A stretch of 64,000 bases of DNA from Streptomyces sp. LaPpAH-108 (GCF_000373625.1 NZ_KB891987.1:124001-188000), one strand, 5' to 3'; shown: positions 50,806 to 61,235, counted from the first letter of the stretch. The notes: a model not told the origin generated them from the sequence alone. Translations and numbers: made by a program.

Positions 50806-51565
50806 GTCGGCTGTGCCTTGCTGACGCGCGTCCGGCTCGACTCCGCTGCGGCCTCCGGCCAGGTCCCGCGAGGCTGCTCGACTTCGTCCGGGCGGCCTGT
50901 CGGCTGTGCCTCGCCGATGTGTCCGGTTCGACCCTGCTGCGGCCTCCGGCCAGGTCCCGTGAGGGCGCTCGACTTCGTCCGGCCGGGCCGTCGGCTGTGC
51001 CTTGCTGACGCGTCCGGTTCGACCTCGCTGTGACCTCCGGCCAGGTCTCGCAGGGGCGCCCGGTTTCGTCCGGGTGGGCCGCCTGCTCGGCCTGGTGCGT
51101 GTGCGCGGCTCGATCCTGTGAGGGCGCCCGGCTTCGTCCGGCCGGGCTGCCCGGGGTCAGCCTGGCATGTGTGTCCGGCACGGTCCTGTGAGGCTGCCCG
51201 GTTTTGCCCGGCTGGGGCTGTCGGCTCGGCCCGGCGCGTGCGCCTGGCCTGGTTCCGCGAGTGCGCCCGGTTCGTCCGGCTGGGGTCGTCGGCTCGGCCT
51301 GGCGCGTGTGTCCGGCTCGACCCCGCTGCGGCCTCCGGGCAGGTCTCGCGAGGCTGCCTGGTTTCGTCCGGGTGGGCCGCCTGCTCAGCCTGGCGCGTGT
51401 GCACGGCTCGGTCCCGCCAGGGCGCCTGGCTTTGTCCGGCCGGGGCCGTTGGCTCGGCGAGGCCGTCCGGCTCGGTCCCGGGAGTGCGCTCAGCCTTGTC
51501 CCGCTGGGGTCGTCGGCTCGGCCTGGTGCGTGTGCTCGGCTCGGTCCCGCCAGGGCATCGTCAGG
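50806..51565. repeat. Decayed tandem array of nine to ten 64-93-bp units between kinase and regulator genes
   Basis: Unit boundaries at 50806, 50899, 50990, 51081, 51149, 51220, 51288, 51379, 51448, 51512 give lengths 93, 91, 91, 68, 71, 68, 91, 69, 64 and a partial copy. Each begins GTCGGCT(CG/GTG)CC or GCCTGCTCGGCC, has TCCGG(C/T)TCG in the middle and ends GTTTCGTCCGG-GGGCC. Long units carry an extra ~23 bp with GCTGCGGCCTCCGGCCAGG, absent from short ones; long and short are partly interleaved. The stretch 50567-51573 has no convincing gene: frames stay open by composition only. It separates the histidine kinase stop (51574) from its response regulator. Confidence 0.85.
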
Positions 51566-51573
51566 GCGTCGGG

Positions 51574-52914
51574 TCAGGCCCGCCAAGGCAGTTCCGCTGT
51601 GATGCGGGTCGGGCCGCCGGGTGGGGAGTCGACCACCAGGAGGCCGTCCACGGCGCCCAGCCGTGCCGACAGGCCCGCGAGTCCGGACCCCTTGGCGGGG
51701 TCGGCGCCGCCCACGCCGTCGTCCGTGACCAGCAGCATCAGGCGGTCGTCGGTGCGCCAGAGGTCGACGGTGGCGTGGTGGGCCCGGCTGTGTTTGCTGA
51801 TGTTCTGGAGGAGTTCGGAGGCCGTGTAGTACGCGATGCCCTCGATGGCGGCGGCGGGGCGGCCCGGCAGGTCGGTGGTGACCGTCACCGGGACCGTGCA
51901 GCGCGCGGCGACGGAGGAGAGGGCGGGGTCGAGCCCCCGGTCCGTCAGGACGGCGGGGTGGATGCCCCGGGCCAGGTCGCGCAGCTCGCGCAGGGCGGTC
52001 TTCACCTCGCCGTGCGCCTCGTCGACCATGCGGGCGGCGGCCTCCGGGTCCTCGCGCAGCTTCTCCTTGGCGAGCCCGAGGTCCATGGCCAGGCTGACCA
52101 GCCGCGCCTGGGCCCCGTCGTGCAGATCCCGCTCGATGCGCCGCAGGTCCGCCGCCGCCGTGTCCACCACCGCCCCGCGCCCCGACTCCAGCCGCTCCAC
52201 GCGCTGCGAGAGCCGCGACGGACCGAGCAGCCCGCGCACCAGCAGCCCGTCCACCGTGGTCAGGCCGCGCAGGATCCACGGCGTGACCAGCGTGAACACC
52301 AGGCCGATCAGCGAGGTCACGGTGATCTCGAACGGGTTGTCCAGATACACGCTGTGGTGCTCGTCGCCGTAGAGCTGGATGCCGCCCTGCCCGGCGTACA
52401 TCGGGAACACCCAGAACCACAGCGGATACGTCAGCAGCGCCCAGCCGTACGTCCAGAAGCTCACCCCGACGGCGAACGAGAACACCGCCCAGGGGAAGCG
52501 GAGCAGCGCGAAGAGGAGGTTGCGCCAGGAGCTGCCGCTCTTCAGCACGGCGCCGATCCAGGCGAGGGCGCCGGGGCCGCGCACGGTCAGCGGCTCGGGC
52601 TCGGCCACGTCGACCCGGAGCAGCCCGCGCGCCCGCGCCCGCTCCAGCGCCCCGAACCCCCGGCACCCGGCCAGCCCCAGCGCCAGCACCGGAATCCCGA
52701 CGAACGTCACCAGCAGCCCCGCCCCGAGCGACACCGCCGTCACCGCCCACACGAACATCACGATCGCGATCGGCAGGCTCAGCAGCACATACCCGAACTC
52801 CCGCCACGTCCGCCCCTCGAACGGCGCCCGCAGCCCAGCGGGCACACGATGCCCCCGCCCCCCACCGGATGCCCTGGGAACCCGGTACCCCTGTCCGTCG
52901 TACTCGGTGGCCAT
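51574..52914 (-). CDS. Histidine kinase (HisKA_3 type), paralogue 1
   Basis: A 446-residue sensor kinase. Four or more membrane helices fill residues ~35-230, with a two-segment sensor typical of streptomycete DUF1707-less NarX-like kinases. The HisKA_3 phospho-acceptor is [15 protein letters not shown], the ATPase lobe has [18 protein letters not shown] (N box), VTDDGVGG and GSGLAGLSARL (G boxes). Signal unknown. The response regulator lies downstream beyond the tandem array. The catalytic half is almost identical to that of the kinase at 54509-56074. Confidence 0.92.
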   Translation of the reverse strand: MATEYDGQGYRVPRASGGGRGHRVPAGLRAPFEGRTWREFGYVLLSLPIAIVMFVWAVTAVSLGAGLLVTFVGIPVLALGLAGCRGFGALERARARGLLRVDVAEPEPLTVRGPGALAWIGAVLKSGSSWRNLLFALLRFPWAVFSFAVGVSFWTYGWALLTYPLWFWVFPMYAGQGGIQLYGDEHHSVYLDNPFEITVTSLIGLVFTLVTPWILRGLTTVDGLLVRGLLGPSRLSQRVERLESGRGAVVDTAAADLRRIERDLHDGAQARLVSLAMDLGLAKEKLREDPEAAARMVDEAHGEVKTALRELRDLARGIHPAVLTDRGLDPALSSVAARCTVPVTVTTDLPGRPAAAIEGIAYYTASELLQNISKHSRAHHATVDLWRTDDRLMLLVTDDGVGGADPAKGSGLAGLSARLGAVDGLLVVDSPPGGPTRITAELPWRA

Positions 52915-53055
52915 CGCCGTGGTCCGCCTCTCGTCACGTGGGTGTCCGAACCGTGCCTTCAGGTTTCCGTGCGGGGTGGGTGCGGGGCCATGACGTGGGC
53001 TGGTGTCGGGGGCGGGGGTTTTCCCTACCGGCGGGGGCGGGGCGGGGCACGGCGG

Positions 53056-53454
53056 TCAGTCCCGGGCGTCGTAGTCGGCCCGTGCCTCCCGCACCTCGGC
53101 CATGTGGTCCTCCGCCCAGCCCTTGATCGCGCGCATGACGGGCAGCAGGGAACGGCCGAGCGGGGTGAGCGCGTAGTCGACACGGACCGGGACGGCGGGG
53201 GTCACGGTCCGGGTGACCAGGCCGTCGCGCTCCAGGTGCCGGAGCGTCTGGGTGAGCATCTTCTGGCTCACCCCGGCCAGCCTGCGGTGCAGGTCGCTGT
53301 ACCGCTTCGGGCCGTCGGCGAGCGCCGTGACCGTGAGGCTGACCCACTTGTCGGCGATGCGGTCCAGGAGCTGACGGGCCGGGCATTCGGCGAGATAGGC
53401 GTCGTACTCGCGCTTCGCCTCGACCCTGCGCTCCGCGGCGGTGCGGGTGGGCAT
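53056..53454 (-). CDS. HxlR-family winged-helix regulator (second)
   Basis: A 132-residue regulator: YLAECPARQLLDRIADKWVSLTVTALADGPKRYSDLHRRLAG, then SQKMLTQTLRHLERDGLVTR and VDYALTPLGRSLLPV. The sensing-type Cys (ECPARQ) is present. It is divergent from a quinone-reductase gene and has its own copy of the AAGT-N4-ACTT palindrome in the shared promoter, so it should control that gene. Confidence 0.92.
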   Translation of the reverse strand: MPTRTAAERRVEAKREYDAYLAECPARQLLDRIADKWVSLTVTALADGPKRYSDLHRRLAGVSQKMLTQTLRHLERDGLVTRTVTPAVPVRVDYALTPLGRSLLPVMRAIKGWAEDHMAEVREARADYDARD

Positions 53455-53483
53455 GGCTCTCCTTCCGGTGCCGAGGGCACCTC

Positions 53484-53497
53484 GAAGTGTGTACTTC
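53484..53497. promoter_or_regulatory. Candidate HxlR operator GAAGT-N4-ACTTC
   Basis: GAAGTGTGTACTTC, perfect 5-bp arms, 30 bp upstream of the HxlR start and 35 bp before the quinone reductase start. Same core and spacing as the palindrome at 46242-46255. Confidence 0.65.
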
Positions 53498-53531
53498 CCG
53501 CTGGAGAGTAGCCCTCTCTACGGTGAGCGGC

Positions 53532-54494
53532 ATGAGCACTGGACACGCGGGCGGGACGATGCGGGCGGTGGTGGCCCGGGGGTACGGCGGGACCGAGGTC
53601 CTGGAGACGGTGACGGTTCCGCTGCCGGAACCAGGCCCCGGACAGGTACGGATCCGGGTCGAGGCGGCGACGGTCAACCCCGTTGACCTAGCCACTCGTT
53701 CGGGCGCGCTGGCCGACGGCGGGCTGATGGCGGCGCGGTCGTGCACGGGCCTCGGCTGGGACGTGGCGGGCGTGGCCGACCGGCTCGGGGCCGGGGTGAC
53801 GGCGTTCGCGCCGGGGGAGCAGGTGATCGGGCTGCGCGATCTGCTGGACGTGTCGCTGGGGACGTACGCGGAGTACGTGGTGCTGGACGTGACGGCGGTG
53901 GCACCGGCGCCACGCGGTGTGTCTCCGGCGGCCGCCGCGACCCTGCCGCTGAACGGCCTTACTGCGGCGCAGTCCCTGGACCTGCTGGCCCCGGCCCCGG
54001 GGAACACCTTGCTGGTGACGGGGGCGGCCGGAGCGGTGGGCGGCTTCGCCGTGGAACTGGCGGTACGGCGTGGGGTGCGGGTGATGGCCCACGTGGGCTC
54101 AGCGGACCGGGAGTTCGCGTACGGCCTCGGTGCGGAGTGGACCGTGGGCCGGGACGCCGGGGCCCTCGCGGCCGAGGTCCGTCGGCTGGTCCCGGGCGGC
54201 GTCGACGGGGTCCTCGACACGGCCGGTCTCGGCATCCAGGCCCTCGCCGCCGTCCGGACGAGGGGCGCCTACGTCACGGCGGCGGTGGGCTCGGCACCGC
54301 CACCGCTGCGCGGCATCCGTGTCCACGAGCAGTGGATCAGCGCGGACGGGGCGGCGTTGGCCGGCCTCGCCGCGCTGGATCTGACCCTGCGCGTGGCGGA
54401 CGTGCTCCCGCTGGAGGGGGCGGCGCGGGCGCACGAGCACTTGGCGAAGGGCGGCCTTCGGGGGCGGCTGGTGTTGGCGCCCTCGGCGCGTTAG
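53532..54494 (+). CDS. Zinc-free MDR-family NADP-dependent quinone oxidoreductase
   Basis: A 320-residue medium-chain reductase. [49 protein letters not shown] and [26 protein letters not shown] are the GroES-like half; [22 protein letters not shown] is the NADP Rossmann loop with the AAGAVG motif of quinone oxidoreductases. Zinc-binding Cys residues are absent. Start ATG 53532 (GGTGAG upstream); ATG 53559 is possible. Its divergent HxlR regulator and palindromic operator suggest induction by quinone or electrophile stress. Confidence 0.88.
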   Translation: MSTGHAGGTMRAVVARGYGGTEVLETVTVPLPEPGPGQVRIRVEAATVNPVDLATRSGALADGGLMAARSCTGLGWDVAGVADRLGAGVTAFAPGEQVIGLRDLLDVSLGTYAEYVVLDVTAVAPAPRGVSPAAAATLPLNGLTAAQSLDLLAPAPGNTLLVTGAAGAVGGFAVELAVRRGVRVMAHVGSADREFAYGLGAEWTVGRDAGALAAEVRRLVPGGVDGVLDTAGLGIQALAAVRTRGAYVTAAVGSAPPPLRGIRVHEQWISADGAALAGLAALDLTLRVADVLPLEGAARAHEHLAKGGLRGRLVLAPSAR

Positions 54495-54508
54495 GCGGGC
54501 ATCGGCTC

Positions 54509-56074
54509 CTACGCCGTCCGGTCCCGCCAGGGCAGCTCCGCCGTGATCGCCGTCGGGCCGCCGGGCGGGGAGTCGATCAGGAGGAGGCCGTCCACCGCGC
54601 CGAGGCGTTCCGTCAGGCCGTGGAGGCCGCCGCCGGGGGTCGCGGTGGCGCCGCCCGTGCCGTCGTCGCGGATCTGGAGCATCAGGCGGTCGTCGGTGCG
54701 CCAGAGGTCGATGGTGGCGTGGTGGGCGTGGCTGTGTTTGCTGATGTTCTGGAGGAGTTCGGAGGCGGTGTAGTAGGCGATGCCCTCGATGGCGGGGGCG
54801 GGGCGGACGGGGAGGTCGGTGGTGACGGTCACCGGGACCGTGCAGCGGGTGGCGATGGAGGAGAGGGCCGCGTCGAGTCCCCGGTCGGTGAGGACGGCGG
54901 GGTGGATGCCCCGGGCGAGGTCGCGCAGCTCGCGCAGGGCGGTCTTCACCTCGCCGTGCGCCTCGTCGACCATGCGGGCGGCGCCCTCCGGGTCCTCGAG
55001 CAGCTTCTCCTTCGCCAGGCCCAGCTCCATGGCGAGGTTGACCAGGCGGGCCTGGGCCCCGTCGTGCAGGTCGCGCTCGATGCGCCGCAGGTCCGCCGCC
55101 GCCGTGTCCACGACCACGCCCCGGTCCGACTCCAGCTCGGCTATCCGGCGTTCCAGCTCGTCGGAGGGCGCCAGCAGCCCCCGGGCCAGCGCCCGGTCCA
55201 CGGCCGCCAGCCCCCGCGCGATGAACGACAGCACGGGCCAGAGCACGAACAGCGAGGTCAGGATCGTGCAGAAGGTGAAGATGCCCCAGGGCAGCCGGAT
55301 GAAGAAGTAGAGCAGCGTCCGCCAGCCCACCGGATCGCGCAGCACGAGCCACAGCCGCCGCGACAGCTTCCGGTCCCGCGCGCCCAGCAGCGACAGCGGC
55401 GACGGCTCGGGCACCCGCACCCCGAGCAGGCCGCGCACCCGCGCCCGCTCCAGCCGACCCAGCAGCCGCGCCCCCAGCAGACACCCCGCGAGCAGCGGCA
55501 GCCCCAGGACCGTCACGGTCAGCCCCGCGCTGACGGACACCGAGGTGACGACATAGACGAAGCCGAACACCGCCACCGGCAGGTTCAGCAGCAGATGCGC
55601 GATCTCCTTCCAGGTGGGGGCGCCGAAGGGGAGACGGGCGGGGGGCAGGGGGTCGGCGTCGGAGCGGGAGGTGGGGGTGGTTCGGCGGGGGGTGGTTTGG
55701 GGGACGTGGCTGGTCGGGGTGGCGTTGGGCATGTCGGCTCGGGGGAGGGGGCGGCTGGTGGGGTCGGCGCCGGCTCGGTAGGCGAGGCTGGTCCCGTCGG
55801 CGGCGGGCAGGTCGGCGGCGGCAGCCCGGAAGGTGTCGGCGGCCGGGGGCGCGTCGGCAGACCCGGGAGAGGCAGCGCCCCGGAGGGGGTCACCGGCCCG
55901 GAGCGGTCCGGCGCCCTGGTCGAGGTCGGCGGCCTGGAGGGAGTCGGCACCCTGGTCGACGTCAGCACCCCGGAGGGCACTCGCACCCCGGACGGGCGCG
56001 GCATGGTGATCAACGTCGGCGACCCGGAGGGCATCGTCCCCGTCCCGGCCCGCGGCGGAGGCGGCAGCGGTCAT
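54509..56074 (-). CDS. Histidine kinase (HisKA_3 type), paralogue 2
   Basis: A 521-residue sensor kinase with a long soluble N-terminal region (residues ~1-145) made partly of repeats such as ADxDQGAxxLRAxD, then four membrane helices (~155-290) and the catalytic part: [47 protein letters not shown] and [11 protein letters not shown]. The last ~220 residues are nearly identical to paralogue 1 (51574), including at the DNA level, while the N-terminal sensor is different. No response regulator is adjacent; the nearest is at 49907. Divergent from nuoA2. Confidence 0.9.
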   Translation of the reverse strand: MTAAASAAGRDGDDALRVADVDHHAAPVRGASALRGADVDQGADSLQAADLDQGAGPLRAGDPLRGAASPGSADAPPAADTFRAAAADLPAADGTSLAYRAGADPTSRPLPRADMPNATPTSHVPQTTPRRTTPTSRSDADPLPPARLPFGAPTWKEIAHLLLNLPVAVFGFVYVVTSVSVSAGLTVTVLGLPLLAGCLLGARLLGRLERARVRGLLGVRVPEPSPLSLLGARDRKLSRRLWLVLRDPVGWRTLLYFFIRLPWGIFTFCTILTSLFVLWPVLSFIARGLAAVDRALARGLLAPSDELERRIAELESDRGVVVDTAAADLRRIERDLHDGAQARLVNLAMELGLAKEKLLEDPEGAARMVDEAHGEVKTALRELRDLARGIHPAVLTDRGLDAALSSIATRCTVPVTVTTDLPVRPAPAIEGIAYYTASELLQNISKHSHAHHATIDLWRTDDRLMLQIRDDGTGGATATPGGGLHGLTERLGAVDGLLLIDSPPGGPTAITAELPWRDRTA

Positions 56075-56191
56075 GGCGCTCAGCCTGCCGTGCCCGACAC
56101 CCCCCGCGCCATGCGGCAGTCCGCCTTCCGCCCCCGGGGGAAAACCCCACCCCGCGCCCCTCCCGGCCCCTCTCAGCGCGTGACGACCTGC

Positions 56192-56219
56192 TTACCGCTC
56201 CTGTGCCAGGGCCTAGACT
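56192..56219 (+). promoter_or_regulatory. Candidate promoter of the second nuo cluster
   Basis: TTACCG (56192-56197), 16-bp spacer, TAGACT (56214-56219). It lies 100 bp before the nuoA2 start in the 244-bp divergent region with kinase paralogue 2. No Rex-type palindrome is seen here, unlike at nuoA1. Confidence 0.45.
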
Positions 56220-56318
56220 CCCGTGCATACAGACCCTCGGATCGCGTCACGTCACGCGGTTCACCGGGGTCACCCAGGGCACGCGGAACACACAGGTCAG
56301 GGAGCGAGGAGAAGGACG

Positions 56319-56747
56319 GTGCGGGAGACGTTGGGGGACTCGACGGTCGCCGCGGCCAGCCTCGCGGCGGACCAGCCCGGGTCGTACTTCGGGTCGTACT
56401 CGGTCGTGGGGCTGCTCGCCGTCGTCGGCGTGCTCTTCGTCGCGGTCGCCTTCGGCGCGGGACGGCTGCTGCGGCCCGTCGTCCCCACCCCCGAGAAGCT
56501 GATGACGTACGAGTGCGGCGTCGACCCGGTCGGCGAGGGCTGGGCCCACACCCAGGTCCGCTACTACGTGTACGCGTTCCTCTACGTGATCTTCGCCGTC
56601 GACTCGATCTTCCTGTTCCCCTGGGCGACGGTCTTCGCCGCCCCCGGCTACGGCGCGACGACCCTCGTGGAGATGTTCATCTTCCTGGGCTTCCTCGCCG
56701 TCGGCCTGCTGTACGCATACAAGAAGGGCGTCCTGACATGGACGTGA
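56319..56747 (+). CDS. nuoA2: Complex I-like subunit A, second cluster
   Basis: A 142-residue three-helix membrane subunit. [40 protein letters not shown] matches NuoA, with the loop Cys and acidic residues. GTG 56319 has GAGGAGAAGGA upstream; an ORF start at 56223 is rejected. It heads the cluster A2-B2-C2-H2-I2-J2-K2-L2. Overlaps nuoB2 by 10 bp. Confidence 0.92.
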   Translation: MRETLGDSTVAAASLAADQPGSYFGSYSVVGLLAVVGVLFVAVAFGAGRLLRPVVPTPEKLMTYECGVDPVGEGWAHTQVRYYVYAFLYVIFAVDSIFLFPWATVFAAPGYGATTLVEMFIFLGFLAVGLLYAYKKGVLTWT

Positions 56748-57364
56748 ACCCGGCCGCCGCCTCTGCGCCGGTGTCGCTCCCCGACCCGGTGCCGCTGCCC
56801 GAGCCGAAGAGGCTCGGCGCGCTCGCCCGGCTCGCCCCCGAGCCGATGAAGGTCGTCCTCAACTGGGGCCGCCGCTACTCCCTCTGGGTCTTCAACTTCG
56901 GCCTCGCCTGCTGCGCGATCGAGTTCATCGCCGCGTCGATGGCCCGGCACGACTTCATCCGGCTCGGCGTCATCCCCTTCGCGCCGGGCCCCCGCCAGGC
57001 CGACCTGATGGTCGTCTCCGGCACGGTCACCGACAAGATGGCGCCCGCCGTGAAGCGGCTGTACGAGCAGATGCCCGAGCCGAAGTACGTCATCTCCTTC
57101 GGCGCCTGCTCCAACTGCGGCGGGCCGTACTGGGACTCGTACTCCGTCACCAAGGGCGTGGACCAGATCATCCCGGTCGATGTCTACGTCCCCGGCTGCC
57201 CGCCGCGCCCCGAGGCGCTGCTCCAGGGCATCCTCAAGCTCCAGGAGAAGATCGCCCGCGAGTCGCTGGGCGAGCGGTACGGCTCCGCCCGGCCTTCCCC
57301 CGCCGCCCTCCAGAGCGGCCTGGTCAAGCCGCCGGCCACCCCCTCCCCGGGAGACGCGCGATGA
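56738..57364 (+). CDS. nuoB2: Complex I-like subunit B, second cluster
   Basis: A 208-residue iron-sulfur subunit. N2 ligands are intact: [18 protein letters not shown] and VPGCPPRPE; the loop has an extra Cys (SNCGG) where NuoB1 has SSGG. N- and C-terminal extensions are Pro/Ala-rich. ATG overlaps nuoA2 and the stop overlaps nuoC2. Because N2 is kept, this complex should still pass electrons to quinone. Confidence 0.94.
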   Translation: MDVNPAAASAPVSLPDPVPLPEPKRLGALARLAPEPMKVVLNWGRRYSLWVFNFGLACCAIEFIAASMARHDFIRLGVIPFAPGPRQADLMVVSGTVTDKMAPAVKRLYEQMPEPKYVISFGACSNCGGPYWDSYSVTKGVDQIIPVDVYVPGCPPRPEALLQGILKLQEKIARESLGERYGSARPSPAALQSGLVKPPATPSPGDAR

Positions 57365-60270
57365 CGACGACCGGCTGGCTGCCCGCCGACACCGAGGAAC
57401 TGTTCGGACCGGGGGCCACGGCGGAGGAGTCGTACGACGTCCTCACGGTGGACGTGGCCCCGGAGGCCTGGCTCGACGCCCTGGAGACGGCCCGTACGAC
57501 CCTGACCTGCACCTACTTCGACTGGCTGAGCGCGGTCGACGAGCCGGGCACGGGTTTCCGCGTCTCCGCGCACGTGGTGGCCCTGCATCCGGTACGGCGC
57601 CTCCTCGTCCGTACGACCGTGCCGCACGCGGCGCCGGTCCTGCCGTCCGCCGTCGGCGTCTACGCGGGCGCCGCCTGGCACGAGCGCGAGACCCACGAGA
57701 TGTTCGGCGTCGACTTCACGGGCCACCCCGGCCTGGAACACCTCCTCCTCCCCGAGAACTTCGAAGGCCACCCCCTCCGCAAGGACTTCGTCCTCGCCGC
57801 CCGCGTCGCCAAGTCCTGGCCCGGCGCCAAGGAACCCGGCGAGTCGGAACACGGCACCCCGAAACGCCGCCAGATGCTCCCCCCGGGCGTCCCCGACCCG
57901 AACGAATGGGGCCCCCTGAAGGGCCAGCTCCCGCCTGCCCCGACGCGTGAGCGCCCTGCGCGAGCGGGGGATCGTCCGGTGCGTCGTGCGCGGTCGGTGT
58001 CGGAGGGGTCGGCCAGCCAGGAGGCGGCTGCGGACCGTCCGGTGCGCCGCTCCCGCTCGGCATCGGAGGGTTCGGCCAGCCAGACGCCTCCGGCGCCGGA
58101 GGGTTCGGCGAGTCAGGAGGCCGCTGCTGCGGAGCGCCCGGCACGTCGCACGCGCTCCGCGTCGGATGGCTCCGCCAGCCAGGACACTGCTGCGGCGACG
58201 GAGGGCCGGGTGCGTCGTGCGCGGTCGGCGTCGGAGGGCTCGGCCAGTCAGGACGCTTCCGCGGTGCGGCGTACGCGCTCGGCATCGGACGGCTCGGCGA
58301 GCCAGGACGCTTCCGCAGCGGCGGAGGGCCCGGTGCGTCGTTCCCGTTCGGCGGCGGACGGTTCCGTGAGCCAGGCGGCTCCTGCGGGTGAGGGGCGGCC
58401 GGTGCGTCGTTCCCGCTCGGCTTCGGAGGGTTCGGCCAGTCAGATCGCGGGTGCGGCGCAGGCCGCTGAGCCGACGTCGGCCGAGGACACCGGGGCTGGG
58501 ACGGCTGGCGGCGGCGACAGCTCTGCCGGTTCTTCCGGGGGTGAGGCGATTGGCGAAGCCGCTGGTTCTCCCAGTGTGGCGGGGCCCGGGTCGGCCGACG
58601 GCCCTGCCGATGCCGACCATGTTGGATCGGCGGGCGAAACGACAGGCGCCGCCAACCCCGCTGATGCCCCGTCGGCAGCCGAGGCCGCCGGTGCCGCTGG
58701 CCCTGCGCGTGACGCCTCGGCCGCCTCCCGGCCCCGCCGCACGCGGAGCGCGAGCGACGGCTCGGTGAGCCAGACGTCCGGTACGGACCGCCAGGACACG
58801 GAGTCCACACCGGAGGACGCGGAGCCCGCGCCGGAGGCGCCGACGACGCCCGGGACACCGGAGCCGGGCGAGCCCCGTACCCCGGGCCGCCCGCGCCGGA
58901 TGCGTAGCGCCTCCCAGGGCTCCGCGTCCCAGCAGAGCCCGGCCACCCCCGAACCCCCGACCCGCCGCAGCACGGCCCCCCGCAGCGCGGACGCCCCCTG
59001 GCACCACGCCCGCCCGGCCTTCGACGAACCGACCCCGCAGCCCAGCCGGGCCGAGCCACAGGCCCCGCCCGCCAACCAGCCCCCCGAGCCGGAGGCCCCA
59101 CCGGCCCCCGAGCCCACCCCTGCCCCGGACACCGCCCCGGAGCCCGACGCGACCCCGTCCCAGGCGCCAGAGCGGCCAGCCGATTCGTCCCCGACCCCCA
59201 ACCGGACCCCCGGGCCGGAGGCCCCACCGACCCCCGCGCCCAGCCCTGCCCCGGAGAACGCCCCGGAGCCCGACGCGACTCCGCCCCCTTTCCTGGCACC
59301 GGAGCAGACAGCCGGTTCGTCCTCGGCCCCCGAGCCGGACCACGCGCCCGAGCCCGGCCCTGCCCCGGACGCCGCGCCGGAGGCCAGCGCACCTGTGTCG
59401 TCTCGGGTGCCGGAGCCGACCCACGACTCAGCCTCGGCCTCTGAGCAGGCGCCCGAGGCTCCTGAGTCCGGCTCTGCCTCGGGCAACGCGTCGGAGGCCA
59501 GCGCTCCTGCTTCGTCCAGGGCGTCGGAGCGGACAGGCGATTCGGCTCCGGCCCCCGACCGGGCTTCCGAACTGGACCAGGCCCCCCAGCCCGGGCAGGC
59601 CCCTGGGCCCGGCCCTGGCCCGGACACCGCGCCGGAGACCGGTGCGACTCCTGCCCCGTCCGGGGTGTCGGAGCCGACCCGCGACTCAGCCTCGGCCCCC
59701 GACCGGGCCCCCCAGCCCGGGCAGGTCCCTGAGCCCGGTCCCGGTCCGGACTCTGCGCCAAAAACCGGTGCGATTCCTGCCCTGTCCGGGGCGTCGGAGC
59801 CGACCCGCGACTCGGCTCCGGGCTCCGATCGGACCTCTGAGCCGGACCCCACCCCCGAGCCGGGCCAAGCGCCCGAGCCCGAGCAGAGCCCTGAGCCCAA
59901 CCGGGCACCGGACAGCGGGCGTGAGTCCGGCGCGGCTCCCGCCTCGGAATCCGCCCCGGACCCGGCGCAAGACCGGACCGCAAGCCCGGCGCCCAGGTCT
60001 GACCACGCCTCAGGCTCCGACCGAGCCCCCAGGCTCGGCCAGGCTCCGGACAACGCGGAGCGGCGCAGTCAGACCCCGACCCCGTACCCGGCCCCGAGCT
60101 CGGACCACGTCCCGGACCCCCACTCGGACCCGGACCCCGCCCCTGAGCCCGGCCACGACCCGGACCCCGAGCCCGGCCACGACCCGGACCCGGACCCCAC
60201 CCAAACCCCGGACCGCCCCCCGCGCTCCGACCACCCCACCCCCGAGAACCCCACAGGAGGCCCGCAGTGA
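57361..60270 (+). CDS. nuoC2: Complex I-like subunit C with a giant repetitive C-terminal tail
   Basis: A 969-residue protein. Residues ~1-195 are a complete NuoC domain ([38 protein letters not shown]). The remaining ~775 residues are predicted disordered: residues 207-524 hold nine full and one half copies of [18 protein letters not shown] repeats among Ala/Glu-rich spacers; residues ~525-969 are Pro/Glu/Ala/Asp/Ser-rich, in part ~42-residue repeats. Normal NuoC is 150-250 residues, as NuoC1 here (244). The frame is unbroken and its TGA overlaps the nuoH2 GTG (GTGA), so the tail must be translated for coupling. The RxRSxS motif resembles basophilic kinase sites. Confidence 0.9.
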   Translation: MTTTGWLPADTEELFGPGATAEESYDVLTVDVAPEAWLDALETARTTLTCTYFDWLSAVDEPGTGFRVSAHVVALHPVRRLLVRTTVPHAAPVLPSAVGVYAGAAWHERETHEMFGVDFTGHPGLEHLLLPENFEGHPLRKDFVLAARVAKSWPGAKEPGESEHGTPKRRQMLPPGVPDPNEWGPLKGQLPPAPTRERPARAGDRPVRRARSVSEGSASQEAAADRPVRRSRSASEGSASQTPPAPEGSASQEAAAAERPARRTRSASDGSASQDTAAATEGRVRRARSASEGSASQDASAVRRTRSASDGSASQDASAAAEGPVRRSRSAADGSVSQAAPAGEGRPVRRSRSASEGSASQIAGAAQAAEPTSAEDTGAGTAGGGDSSAGSSGGEAIGEAAGSPSVAGPGSADGPADADHVGSAGETTGAANPADAPSAAEAAGAAGPARDASAASRPRRTRSASDGSVSQTSGTDRQDTESTPEDAEPAPEAPTTPGTPEPGEPRTPGRPRRMRSASQGSASQQSPATPEPPTRRSTAPRSADAPWHHARPAFDEPTPQPSRAEPQAPPANQPPEPEAPPAPEPTPAPDTAPEPDATPSQAPERPADSSPTPNRTPGPEAPPTPAPSPAPENAPEPDATPPPFLAPEQTAGSSSAPEPDHAPEPGPAPDAAPEASAPVSSRVPEPTHDSASASEQAPEAPESGSASGNASEASAPASSRASERTGDSAPAPDRASELDQAPQPGQAPGPGPGPDTAPETGATPAPSGVSEPTRDSASAPDRAPQPGQVPEPGPGPDSAPKTGAIPALSGASEPTRDSAPGSDRTSEPDPTPEPGQAPEPEQSPEPNRAPDSGRESGAAPASESAPDPAQDRTASPAPRSDHASGSDRAPRLGQAPDNAERRSQTPTPYPAPSSDHVPDPHSDPDPAPEPGHDPDPEPGHDPDPDPTQTPDRPPRSDHPTPENPTGGPQ
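57979..58932 (+). repeat. RS-rich 42-bp coding repeats in nuoC2
   Basis: Copies of a 14-residue unit [14 protein letters not shown] (first 57979-58020, last ending 58932), nine complete and one partial (EGSASQ). Spacing is irregular because spacers vary in length; DNA copies differ mostly at wobble positions, so the peptide, not only the DNA, seems conserved. Confidence 0.9.
59035..60260 (+). repeat. Pro/Glu/Asp/Ala coding repeats in the nuoC2 tail
   Basis: Units of about 126 bp built on EPTRDSAxAPDRxxxxxQAPxPGPGPDxAPxTGAxPAxSG; two adjacent copies (about 59535-59660 and 59661-59790) are close matches. The end is a short-period [13 protein letters not shown] run. Confidence 0.75.
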
Positions 60271-61235
60271 ACGACGTATGGTCCGTCGCTCTGCGGCTTC
60301 TGGTCGTGTTCGTCGTGTTTCTCACCTTTCCGCTGATCGTGGGTCAGACGGAGCACAAGGTGATGGCGCACATGCAGGGCAGGCTGGGGCCGATGTACGC
60401 GGGTGGGTTCCACGGGTGGGCGCAGCTGGTCGCGGACGGGGTGAAGTTCGCGCAGAAGGAGGACGTCGTACCGGCGGGAGCCGACCGGCGGATCTTCCAG
60501 CTGGCACCGGCGGTGGCGCTGCTGCCGTATCTGCTCGTGCTGCTGGCGATCCCGATCGGACCGGGCAGCGGCGCGGTCGGACAGGTGGTCGACGCGGGGA
60601 TCTTCTTCGTGCTCGCGGTGATGGGCGTCGGCGTGCTCGGCTCGCTGATGGCCGGATGGGCGAGCGCGAACAAGTTCTCGCTGCTCGGCGGCCTGCGGAC
60701 CGCGGCCCAGCTGCTGGCGTACGAGCTGCCGATGCTGCTCGCCGCCGCGTCGGTGGCGATGGCGGCGGGGACGGTGTCCCTGCCCGGGATCGTCGGCGCG
60801 TTCCACTGGTGGTGGGTGCCCTGGCAGATCACCGGCGGGATCGTCTTCTTCGTCGCCGGACTCGCCGAGCTGCAACGCCCGCCGTTCGACATGCCCGTGG
60901 CGGACTCGGAGATCATCTTCGGCGCGTACACGGAGTACACCGGCCTGAGGTTCGCCCTGTTCCTGCTCGCGGAGTACGCCGGGATCGTCGTGCTGTGCGG
61001 CCTGACCACCGTCCTGTTCCTGGGCGGCTGGCACGGCCCCTGGGGCGCCGACGGACTCGGCTGGGTGTGGACCCTGCTGAAGACCGCGGTGCTCGCGTTC
61101 CTCGTGATCTGGCTCCGCGTCACCTACCCCCGGCTGCGCGAGGACCAGCTCCAGAAGCTCTCCTGGACCCTCCTCGTCCCCCTCGCCCTCGCCCAGATCG
61201 CCCTCACCGGCGTCGTCAAGGTGGTGATCTCCTGA
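60267..61235 (+). CDS. nuoH2: Complex I-like subunit H, second cluster
   Basis: A 322-residue membrane subunit with about eight helices. [27 protein letters not shown] and [37 protein letters not shown] mark it as NuoH. It lacks the long tail of NuoH1 and has ELQRPPFD for the canonical ETNRAPFD, a variant also seen in hydrogenase- and Fpo-type relatives. GTG in the nuoC2 stop. Confidence 0.93.
   Translation: MNDVWSVALRLLVVFVVFLTFPLIVGQTEHKVMAHMQGRLGPMYAGGFHGWAQLVADGVKFAQKEDVVPAGADRRIFQLAPAVALLPYLLVLLAIPIGPGSGAVGQVVDAGIFFVLAVMGVGVLGSLMAGWASANKFSLLGGLRTAAQLLAYELPMLLAAASVAMAAGTVSLPGIVGAFHWWWVPWQITGGIVFFVAGLAELQRPPFDMPVADSEIIFGAYTEYTGLRFALFLLAEYAGIVVLCGLTTVLFLGGWHGPWGADGLGWVWTLLKTAVLAFLVIWLRVTYPRLREDQLQKLSWTLLVPLALAQIALTGVVKVVIS

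Noticed and set aside
50806..51565. CRISPR array
   Set aside because: Units are 64-93 bp with similarity along their whole length, there are no unique spacers, and no cas genes are near.
49907..52807. 966-residue minus-strand frame joining the response regulator with the tandem array and part of the kinase gene
   Set aside because: The regulator has its own start with a ribosome site at 50566; the upstream part is repeat-derived and overlaps the kinase in another frame, so a giant fusion is not credible.
57184..60325. Long minus-strand frames (746 and 869 residues) opposite nuoC2
   Set aside because: They exist because the repeated GC-rich coding DNA leaves the antisense frames open; the sense frame has the NuoC domain and is coupled to nuoH2.
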